DNA of 64,000 nt from Rostratula benghalensis (lineage: Eukaryota; Chordata; Aves; Charadriiformes; Rostratulidae): the NCBI GenBank assembly GCA_013399305.1, contig VXAI01000372.1:1-64000 (forward strand), written 5' to 3'. Every line of letters begins with the position of its first letter. Position 1 is the stretch's first letter. The notes under the pieces were generated by a model, which was not told where the DNA came from, made no database searches, and was given only the letters and a program-made list of their open reading frames with translations. A program made the translations under genes and the position numbers. Shown one piece after another: positions 23,131 to 35,875 of this stretch.

Positions 23131-26100
23131 AGGCTGAAATCTTTGGCACTTGGTTCTTCATGGCTGAGTTTCCTACATCCCTTACAGGTCTAATCTGGAT
23201 CTCTAGGAGAAATCTACCCTATGCATTTGCCCACACAGTGGACTGGAGTCACTTAATACCTCTATTATATCTTTTGCAAGAGGTGCAGACAACTGTTTTC
23301 CATCGAGTTCCTGCTGTACCTTCCATATAAATCATGATGGAGGCTTTGTTTTGCACCACAAACTCCCATGCTCTTCACCTGATTTTTTGTAAGATTTAGT
23401 CCAGAAGCTTCAGAGGAACATGAGAGATCAAAATCTGCTGTTTCTCACGGAATGGAGAAACAAAAAGAACAATGCAATAAAATAATAATTTTGCCTCCTA
23501 CAAACAACTTTGTAGACAAATTCACTGAGATGTCTCCTGCATATGAATACTGCCAGGCAGCCCTTTATAGATCTTAAGCTTGTATTGATCTGTGCATCCA
23601 TAAAAGCTCTTACTCGTCAGGCATAAGAGAGCAAACACAGTATGCATGACCACACATGACAATGTCAATGGAGCTATAAAGCTGCACCCTCAGAAAAATG
23701 AATTGTAAGTCAGATTTTTAAGTTCAAAAGAATGTAAATCTGTGACACTAAGAATGAAAAATCAAAGTCTTATGACCCAGATTAACTTTCTGTGCTCAAT
23801 CACTCATACATAACATGCTCTAAATCAGCTCCTTTTGCCTGTTTTTCCATGATTAATTGAATTAGCAATTGAGTTGTATAATATGACGCACTTAGAAATG
23901 AAGACACACCAAACTGACAACATGCACACCATTCAGGTAGCGACAAATCACAGGTCCTACAGTTAATCTCCTCCCAACCTTCCCGGGCAACGTAGATTTG
24001 CTGTCTACTATCCAGAGCAGAGACTTTCAGAGAAAGGTATGAGTGCCTGTGTGTGTTCTGTGTGTATCCTACACAAACATGCACACACATGCCTTGCAAA
24101 TGCACAAAGAAGTTCAAGCATTGCAGTGTCCATTCATTCTACAGCTGATTTATGGGTGCTCTTCTAAGCCCCAAGTTAGAAGCTATGCTTGTAGGCCTTG
24201 GAGAAAAAGTACATGGCTTGGAGAAAACCACTAAAAATTTGGTTCCTTTGAAGTCAGGGAGGGATATGGGAGAGCATCTAAATTATTTAAGGCCGTGGGT
24301 GAATGTTTAGTGATCCCTGTACTAGTGTTAAGAGTAGGACTTCATGCATTCTGGGCTTGGGTCATATTTTGGGCCAAGATTTGGACTGAGTCCCATAGGT
24401 TTATCAAAGAACAGAGCTGGAAAGGAGAACTTGATGGGATAGAGATCACATTGGGGTATGTGAGGTTATGCAGAGTCATACTGGGCCAGTGCTGGGACAT
24501 GCAGAGGGGGATTAAGCATAGTGAGGGTGCTAAGAGCCCCTGCAGCCCCTGTGCTTAGAAGTAGTGATAAGGTCTGAAGAGTCACCCAGGATGGCACTGG
24601 GCAGCTGCAAGCACGTTGCTCTTCAGGCCACGAATATGGTTTTGGCATGTAGGGTCTAAATATTAGATATTTGCCTGAGATAAAGTTAAAAGAATGGCTG
24701 AGTGATAGCCCAAGAGTAGTTTTTGATGCAAACAATTGAGCCCCACTTGTTACACATTGCCCAGCACCATGTACGTGGCCAGTGGCTCATGGCTGGGTGT
24801 AAGGAGGAGGTAGCTGCTCTAAGCACCCTCCCATCAATGTCAGAATGTAACGCTGAATTTTGTGGCAACTCAGGGAACAGATTCAGTTGACATCGCCCTG
24901 CCCTGGACATTGCCACTCACCTGGGGACCACATAACACCATGACTTTAATCCACAGGAGTGCAGCATCTCAATAAATGGCTGCATGCATTACTCCCATCA
25001 CTGAGCCACCACCTCTCAGCTGGCTGCAATAAAATGTGTGGTTCGGGAAAGCTGGAGCAGGCGGAGTGGAAGCAGGGAGGCTGACAGCGAGAGCAGGCAG
25101 CCATAGGTGGGGGCATGTCTAAAAAGTGGATTAATTCCGTTCACAGCTCCCAGATAAACATTCAGCAGCACATGAAAGCCCATGTTTTCCAAAGTTTCCA
25201 GCAGATGCCATAGTCTCCCAGCCCCCTTCCTGAGATGACTCTGGTTTTACCAGCAATGTGATTGCATATGAGGTGCTAAAAGCTTTCACAAGAGCCCAGG
25301 GCTGCCTAGAAGAAGGGTGGCTAACAGCAGTGGGAAGAGATGACCTTTCCTCAGCCCAATTATTTTGATATTTAAGATGTGGATCCAGAAATAAGAGTTC
25401 ATAGTTTCCTTTGCTGGAGATCATTATGCAGTGAGAAATGGGCAATACTGTGAATTATTATAAACTGGCACCAGACCGAGACTGCTCTTTTCTTTTCCCC
25501 TTTCTTTTTCTTTCCCAAGAAGCATCCCCATTCACATAGTGAAGCAGCAGCTTTTCATGAGAAAATAACATTTTTATGCCTGTCAAAATTTTCTTTCATT
25601 TATGCCAAGAAGTCATGACTGATGCCATGTCTCCTTTTCTCCTGGGTGCGAATCTCTCTCCCAGCACCAGTTAAGTGGAGGGAAGAGTGAACTTTATCAT
25701 TCCTGTCAGCTTGGCGAGACATTACTGGGAACAGGAATATGTAAGAAGGATCCCATTTTCCTCCCTGTCAGTTTAACCCTGCAAATCCTGATGCATTTTA
25801 ATGCTTGAATTGGTATTGTTTAACCCTAGGCTGAGCTATGATCACGTGCAGAGAACTCAGGGTAATTTCCCTCTACTCACCCCATAGTTAGGGAAAGCAA
25901 TCCTGCCTTGTTAAAAATAGTATCCCTGTGTGTAAGAAGAATGGTGGTTATTCCAATTTTCCACTGAAATATTTTCCAGTCCACTTAAAAACTACCTCTC
26001 CCCCAGTTTCTTGGTCCAAGTCTTTGGGCTTCAATTTTTAAGAGGCTGATGGGTGGGCAGAGCTTCACTGACATAAAGACCCCAGTATTTGGCTCACTGA

Positions 26101-27165
26101 TCATCAATCTGCATAAACATGCAGTAGCTATGTGGTCATTAACATAGTAATTCCCCCCTTTCATGATTTGTCTGCTATACATACGCAGGCTAGGGGAAAA
26201 GAGAATCGTTTTGTTCTCTGCAACTACATCATTACATTAAAGTGGTGTCCTTGCTGGCCTCTGATCCTGCTTGAATAGACCTGCTCAGAAAAGTGGTGTA
26301 GCACCTTGTTGTGTTCGAAAATGCTGATTCACAGAAATGAAAACTGGCTTTTTGGGAAATGGTCAGTGTTGATGCATCTTTCAACTTTTATATTCACCCC
26401 AAATTTTTTTTTCCTTCCCAGAAATAGGTTTTGAAACAGTGAATTAGCTGCAGTATATTCAAAACAAACAAACAAAAAATGCTGGTTGCTTTTTCTGCCT
26501 AGAGAACTAATTACTCTAGTGAGGGTAAAGTTATTTCAAAACTAGGGATGCTTTGAATCAAAGGGGAATATTTCTGAGGCTTGTACTGACTTTTTCAGAT
26601 TTTTGCTTCTCAAGTGTGTTTTGCTTTTGATGTTTTTAGCCTCCTTAGGTCTAAATTTTTTTTTTTTAATCTGAAAAAAAGTACTTGCAGGGTGGAGAAA
26701 TTACCTCCTGCTCAGCAAAACCCCTCAGTGGATGTTTGAGAGCACATGACAAATGTTACAAAGTGAGTCACTGTTCTCATCTGTAACTGGGGGACCCGGT
26801 ACAAGTTTCTTACTGCTTTCGTCTCTTTGGCAGACAAGTCACCTAGACTAAAAAAAATGCATTTTTATGTTCAGGGAAAGGAAAAAGAAAACCTAGGTTT
26901 GATTCATCTCTCAGTATTATTTTTATTTTTGGTCTATTGAACAAGGAGTGGAGTTTAAATCAAGTGCTGTGATCTGCTGTCTGCTACTGTGGTGGGGCTG
27001 TAGAGGCTGTGTTATAGAGTTCACCAGTCACCAGGAAGACAATAGCTCTACTGTTATTATTCTTGCAGGTATGGTCTCAGTAAAAAAGAAAAACTCAGAT
27101 TTAGAATGGAACTCCTTGAAAGAGGTAGTAAAATTACATCTGTGCATCTTCAAGCTGAAGGCTAA

Positions 27166-27190
27166 TAGAATGTCAGTAACTGACATTCTA
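27166..27190. repeat. Near-perfect 25-base palindrome
   Basis: TAGAATGTCAGT (27166-27177) and ACTGACATTCTA (27179-27190) are exact reverse complements around a single A at 27178. After two mismatches on each side, three more bases pair (GCT at 27161-27163 with AGC at 27193-27195). Both strands can therefore encode the same peptide MSVTDIL. The element could form a cruciform or be a dimeric protein-binding site; its origin is unknown. Confidence 0.9.
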
Positions 27191-28617
27191 CCAGCTCTGG
27201 GCCAAGTTTGTCTCCCATGTACTAGGTATGATTGTATCCATACCAGCACCACCTCAGATCTGAATGCACCCAGCACTGGGTATAATAAATTCGAGTTTCC
27301 TCATTAGCATCCACATGGAATGAAGACGTAAGCAATCAAAAGAAACAGCAGCAAACATTGGAATTTTGGTTGAAGTTTAAGGCCACTTGGAATGTCCTCT
27401 GCACTTCTCAAGCTGAGAAATCCTGCAATGTTTCTAGCAAAGCTTTTTCTTGTGGTCTCCCTGCATGCACGTGCACACCCTTTCGTGGCTGGAGAACACA
27501 CCCTATGGGAGAGTCTGGGCTGGCAAACCTTCCCCACCAAAATACTCCAATTCACATTTTTCCTAAAAGACACAGAAACAGCAGGTGAATACATCACCTT
27601 ACTACAGAGATCTTTCTACCAGCTGGCAGACAAGTTGCAGAGAGATTAACTCTTCAGAGCTCACTGACAATTTTGGTTTTCCTCACGGAGCAATCTGAGG
27701 TAAACGCTGAAAAAATAGCATTGGTGGGAAGTTCTGAGTAGGCACAATGTATTTAAGAGACTGAAATGTGTTTATACAGTTAGGCTACAGAAAACACTAT
27801 AAAATCTTCATATGGACCTAAGCAGCCAGGATAATTGCTTTGTTAATTTATCCCAGTATGGCTTTACTGGAGCAACTGTTTCAGCTCTTAGAGCCTTTAT
27901 AGGATCTGATTTTTGGCCACAGTAAGAAGCGAGCCACCAAGAAGGCTTTTCACTATCACTGTACTGTATTACAGACATGCTCTGTCCCTACCCTGACTTG
28001 GCCCAAATTTGCATGGTTTAGAAGTGCCAGGATCACAGCAAGAGGTAGTTGGCTACAGGCCAGGTGGGAAATGGGGTCTGCTCTTCCCATCAAAAAGTGC
28101 AAAATGGAAAGAAGAACGTAATCAGGGAAGCTGCTGAGAAATTCTCCCATCTTGACAAAAAATGTGCCTACTGATTTGGTCCTCTGGCTACTTTACAGGT
28201 TCTGGGATTTTCTTTGTTTTAAATTAACCTTTGATGGTAGCAGTGAGACCACAGTAATTATGTGGGATCAGTCACGCTTAGTTTTGCTGGCAACCCACTC
28301 CGTCTTTTGTGCCCATTCTGCCTCACAAGCTAACTTCACGCAATTCCCTGGAAGGAGAAGTCAGTCCTATGTGCCAAATAATACCTTTCAAATGTTCCTC
28401 CCCTCGAAGTTTAGGCTCAGGTTTGGAAACTGGTTTTCATCTGTTAGAAAGTAGGTTTTCATCTGTTTAAACCTTAGAGTCAGCAACAACAGCAAAGATC
28501 TAACAGATTGTAATGGGACTTGGAGAACAGCTAGGCCACTAGAGTCAAGAACGAAGGTTAGATTAATTTGACTGCTTAGCATAAAGCCAAGCATTTTGCA
28601 GATACTATAAAGGTATC

Positions 28618-28641
28618 TTTTTTTTTTTTCTTTTTTTTTTT
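28618..28641. repeat. T-rich tract (T12 C T11)
   Basis: A run of 24 bases made only of T with one C. It might be the reverse complement of a retroposon tail, but no parent sequence is visible next to it. Confidence 0.9.
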
Positions 28642-31600
28642 GAGAGGTTGTCTCCCAGCCGTCAGGCACAAGGAGATTAATACACATTCAATGTGAGCAT
28701 CCTGGGGTGCATGTCAGTGCAGGACAGTCTTATGAGGGTGGGACTCGGGGCTAATTAAAGCCCAACAATGTGTCCCCAATTCATACCAACACTAGAAACA
28801 GTGGCTGATAGGGAAATTCAGGCACAGCAGCTGCTCTTTTCACAGCAGTACAATAACTATCTCTTTAATGGGAAGGGATGCGGGGGAGGGAAGCAGTCCA
28901 AATAACAGCACCTGCTTGCTTATACCACACCAAAATCACAACAGCTAATCCTCCTTGCCTGTCATGTTAATTGTTACGAAGCTCCTTTTGATATCAAACT
29001 ACTTGTTCTTTGACTGAAATAAATCAGGCCTTAAGCACAGCATTTATCTCACTATGATACAGGAGCAGAGGTGAGGACTGTGGGGAGATTTATACAATGG
29101 GAGCAATGTACAGCATGCCAGGGCGATATTTATGGGCTGAGAATCTTTTCATCAGGAAAAGCAGTCTGTTGACATTGTTCACTACAAAAGAAAAGTTCAA
29201 ATGTTGTATATTACACTACAGCCCTAATACACCATTTGACAGGAGCAGGAGGTAAACAAAACAAGGGGGGATGCCTAGTCGGCTTTCACACATATAGTGA
29301 TGTTGTCAGCTGGTTCAGCAAGACATTTAAGAATTGCACACAACTATGGGGCCCAGGAGTTTCATTCAGATTATTCATTTGATGCTAGCTGTTTATTTAA
29401 TGTCATTTGCTGATGGTGATTGACATTACTGAAAAAATACTTCTGTAGAGCCCATTGTGTATATAAGAACAGCCCTAATGCTACAGGGGTCATTGGCAAG
29501 AGAGAAAGAAAAGTAACCTCTCAGCTGAAGTCACCCTGTCTCCTTGCCCTTTCCACCTGTTATCCACTGTGGAAAACCCTCAATGCAAGATATTGTGAGA
29601 GGATGCTCAGAGAAAGGTGCATGGAAGAGCCTTCGAGGCTTCTACTGCAGGGAGGCTGGGGAGTGGGAGGTGAGGAAACAGATCCTGGACTTGTTTGCTC
29701 TTACTGGTATGTTTTGTCACACAAAACATTACCTTTTCCTAAGAACGACTGAAAACCCTCTGGGGATCCCAGCTGAAGGGCTGAGCTGACCTCACACAGC
29801 AGTTTGGGTTTTTTTCTGTTTATTTGTTCCACCAGTGGTCAGATGCTCCTGTTGGGGTCCTCCATCCCCATGCGATTCCCGAACTGCTAATTGCTCCTGA
29901 GAGTTTGCAAGGGTGTCCCTGAAAAAGGAACCTGGATCCACACAGGGAAAGGAAGGGGTTAGTTGCTGCAATTCCTCTTTGCCTGCAGGGACTGCAGGCA
30001 CAGCAGGCAGAAACCTGCCTGAATTTCACTAAGCACCAGTGAATGGTATTGAAAATTTCCCTATATTCTTTGTGGAAAAAAAAATAAATAAAGAAAAGTA
30101 GATACCCACAGTGACAGCGTCATCCACAATCCAAGAAAATCCTGTTAATCTTTCACACCTCCTAAGAAACACCTGTCCTCTATTTTTACTGCTTATGTTA
30201 CTAATGGAAACCAAGCAGTTTAACTTTGTTTGTGTAAACGTGCTGCTTTGGAGAGGTGTTGCCAGGAAAAAAAAAAAAAATTGACTGTAAGAGAAAATCC
30301 AGTACTCCCTTTCAAATATTTTAGTATTACTGGAAGAAAGAACTTGGGGTGTTTTCATGAGGCAGGTCCCTGAGAAGTGTAGAAGGGTTTTACATGGTCT
30401 CCTGTATGTGGGGTGAAATGGAAATTTTACTGATTAAACCACAGGTTCCTTGGTTTATCAGTGTGGAAGCCTTTCTTTCTCCAGAGAAGCACTTACAGAC
30501 TTCAGTGGGCCTCTCTGTGAGATCCCCAGGTGTAGACAGTGATGTGGAGGTCCTACTGCCCCCAGCGATGGCATTCTGACCTCCTTACTCCTCTGCTGCT
30601 TTATAGAGCAATGCAAAAGTGACTACAAAGGGCAAGGCTTATGCATTCCCACAGACCTCAAGCAGGTTTCCAGGCTTGGCACAAAAATCCACCTACCCTC
30701 TTTGCCAATGCAAAGGGTGCCCCAAAAAACCAAGCCAAGTCCTCTGAGCAGCATCTGATCAGCACGCTCTTTGCCCTGAGGCCTTCCACACACCCCTTGC
30801 CAAGAAGGAACCCACATCACGGCAAAGGTGGAAATTGTTATCCACCTGCCTCAGTTTACAAGGTGCACTAGAACCGATTAGATAAGGAATCCAGATTGTG
30901 GAGAATTCACTGTAAAAAAGAGTTCACTGTGTTGCAGACAGTCCCAGAGTAAGGCAGTAAACAAAGCAGATATGTATGGGGATGATCTCATCCCCTTTAA
31001 AGCTAAGGACTTCTTTCTGTTGATTGAGGCAGTTATATAGCTCTTAACAGAGTGAAAGCATTTTTTTTTTTAACAAGAAGGTTGTGCTGTGCCTGCACTC
31101 GTATGCTCTGGCTCATCTCCTGAGCCTGGGCTGCACCAGGATCCCTCAGCCTGGTTTCTGACAAGAGCAACATGACTGTGGGCTAAGCTGATGGCTTTCT
31201 TACATGTTTGCCAGCCAGATCCCTCTTCCCAATGAATTCTGAATCCCATTGACTCGTTTTAATCAGATCTACCAGAGCAGCAGAAGTCCCAGCAATTTTA
31301 CACTCTGTTTCTCATGAAAACAAGCAGCCACTGCAGGAGTGGAGAACCTGTTAGCACCATCACCGAAGGGGAGGTTGAGCCATGAGCTTAATTAGACACG
31401 AGGGAATTTGTAGCGACAAACATGTCCCAACAGCTGGAAAACCCTCACTCATGACTTGCAGCTTATTAGACACCAGAGAGTCCACACAGGAGGCAGCCAC
31501 ACATAAGTAAGCACGATGCTGTTGTGTTCTGCTCATGCAACTGCTTGTTGCACAGTCCAGCTTCAAGTAAATCATGTCAGCATTCAGCCTTTCAGCATCG

Positions 31601-32096
31601 CATGAAATTAAGCTCTGGTCCTGTATGTACCATTGTGTTTTTACAATCATGTCCATCATTGCAACATGAAAAACACAAGCCAATCCATTACTGAGTGAAT
31701 TTATGCCGTGCATGTGCCACAAGGAGATGAACACCTTGGGTATAAGTGCTACGATGCCATTGGCATTGTGAACCATTTGCTATTTGGGACCCTGGATGGA
31801 GATAACACAAGGGTGCCATGCCAGACTCAAGAAGTCCTTGAACCACCCTTCAATGCAAGCAGAGGGAATTATTCTGGTGAGGCACCACTCCCTAATGACT
31901 GTTCATACACTTTTCCTGGGCATCTGGGTTTCACCTCCAGCTATGCATCCCTTCATATGGAGCTGTGAAGTTTCTTACAAACAGGGCTGCACCATAAATA
32001 ACAGAGCACACTCGGGTCCCAAGGCTACTTCTCACCTCTGTGCACTCCAGGCCTGGAGAAAGTTGTGGTTTATGTTTGCATTTAATTTGCTTGCTT

Positions 32097-32147
32097 TTGG
32101 GTTTGGTTGGGGGTTTTTGTTTTGTTTTGGGTTTGGGGGTTTTTTTG
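32097..32147. repeat. G/T-rich low-complexity block
   Basis: The plus strand is made almost only of G and T, with G runs at 32099-32101, 32109-32113, 32129-32131 and 32135-32139 separated by T-rich spacers. The block resembles a decayed (GTTTT)n or GGGTTT-like simple repeat. Four G runs of three or more could in principle fold as a G-quadruplex, although one loop is long. Confidence 0.7.
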
Positions 32148-34255
32148 TATTTACAACCCTCATGAGGTTGGGAGACTGTTGGTTTTGCTTTTCTGACTTT
32201 AGCAAGGTTTTGCAGCGAAGGATATGGTTTCTGTGGAAATTGCTGTTCACGAGCACTAAGGCTGCGTTCACAGGCAGCAGGGATTTTGAATTTTAATTTC
32301 TTAATGACATTCTTCCCGGCTGTGAAACTTTCTGGCTCCATTACTTGCTTTTTGTTGTTGTTTCTGTTGAAATTTGCAATTAACAGCCTTGCTACGTGAA
32401 AAGAAAGCCATGAAGCTGGCACCATAACCTGCGGCCTGGGTCACTGCGGAGCATGGCCATTCATCCGTGCCCATCAGCATTTTTCTAGGACAGAATCCCC
32501 CATCTGTGCTGTTTCTACTCCTTCCTTTTTGAAGGCGCCTCTCTGCTTTCTCATTAATTTGCTTTCAGTGTCACCAGCAGGTCTAATCTCACATCAATAC
32601 GTAGAAATTCTCCCCCTTTCCCACTCAACTCCCTGCAGGGCTAGCAGGAGCGGTACCTACAGCCCACCTGCACGTCAGGGGAGAGGGCTGCTTCACCTCC
32701 CACGTCTGTGAAGGTTTCTACACTGTTTACAAACATGTTAGATTTGCCCAACAGTCCCTGCTCTGCTTTTCATATTTTCTGTGTGGCAAATAGCACTGAT
32801 CTGTGCCTTGATCTGTAGTCAGCAAAATCACTTGCTTGTGCTTTCTACATCAAAGCAGGGAGGAGCGGGGAGAAGCCATCTGGTGAATTAGCTGTAATAA
32901 AAATAAAAGGGGTGTCTTTGCATAATAGAGTATTAAGAGATGATACTTTTGGGTTGTTGGGACAAATGGCTCTAAAGGGTTTTGACAGCCCACAGGCATC
33001 TTGGCTTATCTGCAACATAAACATTACAAAACCAGCACTCCATTAGAGTCGGTGGCAATGTGTCTATTGATTGCAATGAGGACATGACTCCTTTCCCATA
33101 CCAATGTCTTGGTCAGCTGAACCTCATTACAACAATGCGCAAAGGATTTATTTAGTATGATTGTGCTTCATGGGTTGCTCATTTCTTCTACTGTTCCTGT
33201 AAAGTTGCTTTAATATTTTTACTGTTCATTACTCACCCAAGTTGTTCTGCTCTTTGGGATCTTTCAGTGGCACATAGGGGATTTTTCAAGATGCATAAAA
33301 GTTAGTCCTTATTTGATACTTGTTTAATTTCTGTTTGCAGGGAAGCAGTCTTCCCACAGAAGATGGAGAGGATTTTTCTTGAAGGCAGCAGGAACCAAAG
33401 GGGCCACTGCCCTACCCTGCCCAGGTGTTAACATTAACTGCGTTCAGTTCAAAATGTACCCACATCTTAGGTGACAGCAAAGGGATGCCTGCTTGTTTCT
33501 GTTTCTAGTTCTGGGTGAAAGAAGACTGTACTTGAGACGACAGAGATGAGGATGACTTGCAGGCAGTGAGATTTTATCTTTAATGTAGGCACAGTTTGCA
33601 GGCAGCTGGCATCATCTCAGATTTCATTTGGACTCTATCTGCTCCAATTTACACTGCAAAGTTGTTAGGCTCTTATCTTTGCTTGATTCTGGTCAGACCT
33701 TTCCCTTCCTTTCCACCATGCATGCCTCGGGACAAAGTTGTACGCGCATACTCACCTGCCCACATCAGTTAGCCTCTATTTTCAAATGTATTTAAGGCTC
33801 AGGTTCTGCTAAAGAGTCAACATGGATCCATAATTTAGTGGATAAACAGAAAATTTGGGCTGGAAAATACTTTCAGTGACGGGGAAATGGCTGCAGGAAA
33901 AGCACACCCAAAAACACAGCTGATGAAGCTGATGAGTGGTTATAGCATATCTTGCCAGAAGTAAGAAGTCCCATTTCTCTTTTCTGCTGAGCTACTCATG
34001 CAATGGAAAGTAGCTGAGACATGCTTCTTTGCAGGATTTACGTGTTTTCAGTTGCATGTGGGTCCCCTATGTGCTACAGATCATGGTAGAAAAAGATCTT
34101 GTCCCACATGGGACAGGATTATAGCTGGGCAAGGGAAAACGAAGTAAAATATTTCCTCCCAGCTGATGGTGACAAGTCAGGGAAAGCATAACCAGTGTGA
34201 TGCGGTTGTGTGGGTACTCTATGTGTATTCACAGTGGTCTTGGCTATGGTCCCTA

Positions 34256-35060
34256 CAGAAGGGACCTATGGAGGTCTCTAGTCCAACCTCACACCTGGAG
34301 CAGGACTGTGACCACCACTGGGTCAAGCTAGCCGTGGCTTTGTCTAGATGAGCTATGAAAAACTCCAAGGATGGAGGTTGGACCAAGAAGACCAATGCTG
34401 TCTGGTCTTCCAAGACCAGGTCAAGCACTGCAAGACCCTTATGGTGAAGCAGTTTTTACATCTGTCCATCCTGAATGCCTCAAGCCACAGTCAAGGTCAT
34501 TACCCTGTGCTTGAAAGCAGCTTGGTTTCTTCAGCACTGTAACTGTCTTTGTAGTAGGCTGCTATCAACTTAGTTCTTAGTCTCCTCCTGGCCAGAAACA
34601 ACAAGCCCATCTGCCTCAGTGTCCTCTCACAGGGACTCAAGGCCCATGACCATGCCCACTGCACCCTCTCCAGATTCCCTACACCCCTCATGAACAGGGA
34701 GACCAAAAACTGGACATTATCATAAAATCATAGAATAGTTTGGGTTGGAAGGGACCTTTAAAGGTCATCTAGGCCAGTACCCCTTGAAAGTTTTCAGGGA
34801 TGGGGCATCTACCACATCTCTTGGGAACCTGGGCCAGTGTTTCACCACCCTCATTGTAAAAACCTTTTCCCTTATATCTAGTCTAAGTCTTTCCTTTTTG
34901 CTATGATATTCCAGGTGTGGCCTCACTGATTCCAAGTAGAGGAGAGAGGAAACTTCTGCTGACTTGGTGGCCACATTCCAGCCAACATAGCCTAGTATGA
35001 AGATTGGAGCATATGGCTGGCTCAAGTCTGACATAGCATCCTCTGTCATTTTTGGCAGGG
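34256..35060 (-). mobile_element. CR1 LINE, antisense, old copy split by a younger CR1
   Basis: On the plus strand the copy begins at the CR1 3' UTR (AAGGGACCTATGGAGGTCTC, then TAGTCCAACCTC). It continues through ORF2 C-terminal codons; the minus-strand peptide LRQMGLLFLARRRLRTKLI corresponds to [19 protein letters not shown] of another copy in the window. At 34716 it reaches AAAACTGGACAT. The sequence expected next in the family (ATTCCAGGTGTGGCCTCAC) appears only at 34907, after an inserted CR1 3' end. It continues to about 35060 with a peptide containing VRPHLEY. The octamer tail is gone. The far border is uncertain because the similarity fades out. Confidence 0.8.
34720..34905 (-). mobile_element. 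CR1 LINE 3' end inserted into the older CR1
   Basis: On the plus strand it begins with TCATAAAATCATAGAATAGT, then TTGGGTTGGAAGGGACCTTT, the antisense form of a CR1 3' end with octamer tail. It ends near TTTTTGCTATGA at 34905. The minus strand encodes KKERLRLDIREKVFTMRVV, then WPRFPRDVVDAPSLKTFK, the ORF2 C-terminus, without stop. It is about 185 bases long and 5' truncated. The trinucleotide TAT stands on both sides (34717-34719 and 34906-34908), which may be a short target duplication or chance. Confidence 0.82.
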
Positions 35061-35797
35061 CCTGTCATCTGGTGGGTCAGCCAGATGCATCCTAGCCTGT
35101 ACCCATGTCTGAGGTTATTTCAGACTTTTTTTCAGAATTTTGCATGTCTTTGTGGACTCCTTGCCTTTTGTCCCTTTTATAGATACACATTTATTTGTAC
35201 ATATGTGTATGGGAGAACAGCTATGTGAAGATTTAAAAAATTGCTGGGATCTAGGAAGTAAAATCCAAGGGGATATATGAAACAAAAAGCTGCTGTGGCA
35301 AAAGCTATTCTGCAACTGAAATTGTCCTTATGAGTGAGAGGACCCACTACTTAAATGATCCAGAAGCCCCAGCCTACAATTAAAAAGGAACTAAGCTGTA
35401 GAAGTCCTCATGTTTCCCATACAGAAAGACCCATTTGTGTCAATGTCCTTTCCTTTAACTCCACCTCACAAGAGGGCAGACCTGACTCCTTTGCTTAGTC
35501 AAGCTGTAAAAATCAGCAGCCCACAAGCCCTCACCCTCTCCAGGGCGGCTCAGCTGGCTCCTTGCCCACCACCAAAGCTGGGCTACTTCCAGCAGTTGCA
35601 GCAATGAGGAGCTATGAAAAGCTGCCAGTGTTGTCAGGGTGCTGCAGATCAAACAGAAGCTCCCCCTCCCAACTGCTCCAGGGCTGGATGCAACTGTTTA
35701 TGGACAAAACCTGGCAAGCAGGTGATTTGGAACAGTAAAATACTCATGAAGTTTGGTGACTTAAATTCACCAAAGCACTTGTGAATGACTTGTCCTT
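35061..35797. other. Non-coding spacer
   Basis: About 0.7 kb between CR1 fragments. The first tens of bases may still belong to the old antisense CR1 copy. No gene is seen. Confidence 0.5.
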
Positions 35798-35875
35798 GCG
35801 CAGGGCAGGGGGGGTGGAACTAGGTGATCTTTATGGTCCCTTCCAGCTCTAACCATTCCATTATTCTATGATTTT
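35798..35875 (+). mobile_element. CR1 3' terminal scrap
   Basis: GGGCAGGGGGGGTGGAACTA, then GGTGATCTTTATGGTCCCTT, then CCAGCTCTAACC and the tail ATTCTATGATTTT match the CR1 3' UTR order closely. Only about 78 bases are present, without ORF2 codons. Confidence 0.85.

Larger units (their letters stand above)
23131..34255. other. Non-coding, single-copy-looking DNA; possible conserved elements
   Basis: Eleven kilobases without a recognised gene or element. Visible items are a TG/CA-mixed stretch (24045-24095), a 25-base near-perfect palindrome (27166-27190), a T-rich run (28618-28641), a G/T-rich block (32097-32147), and two AT-rich regions with many transcription-factor-like words (28880-29480 and 32870-33330). 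Open frames on opposite strands overlap at 31360-32425 (138 codons minus, 170 plus, 164 minus). They have no recognised motif and are judged to be chance. Confidence 0.5.

Noticed and set aside
31360..32425. Overlapping open frames of 138, 170 and 164 codons on both strands
   Set aside because: One includes translation of a G/T-rich simple block (FGFGWGFLFCFGFGGFF), none has a known motif, and opposite-strand overlap argues against real coding sequence.
34402..34419. Short palindrome CTGGTCTT-CC-AAGACCAG
   Set aside because: Eight-base arms inside a decayed CR1 copy are plausible by chance and no function is suggested.
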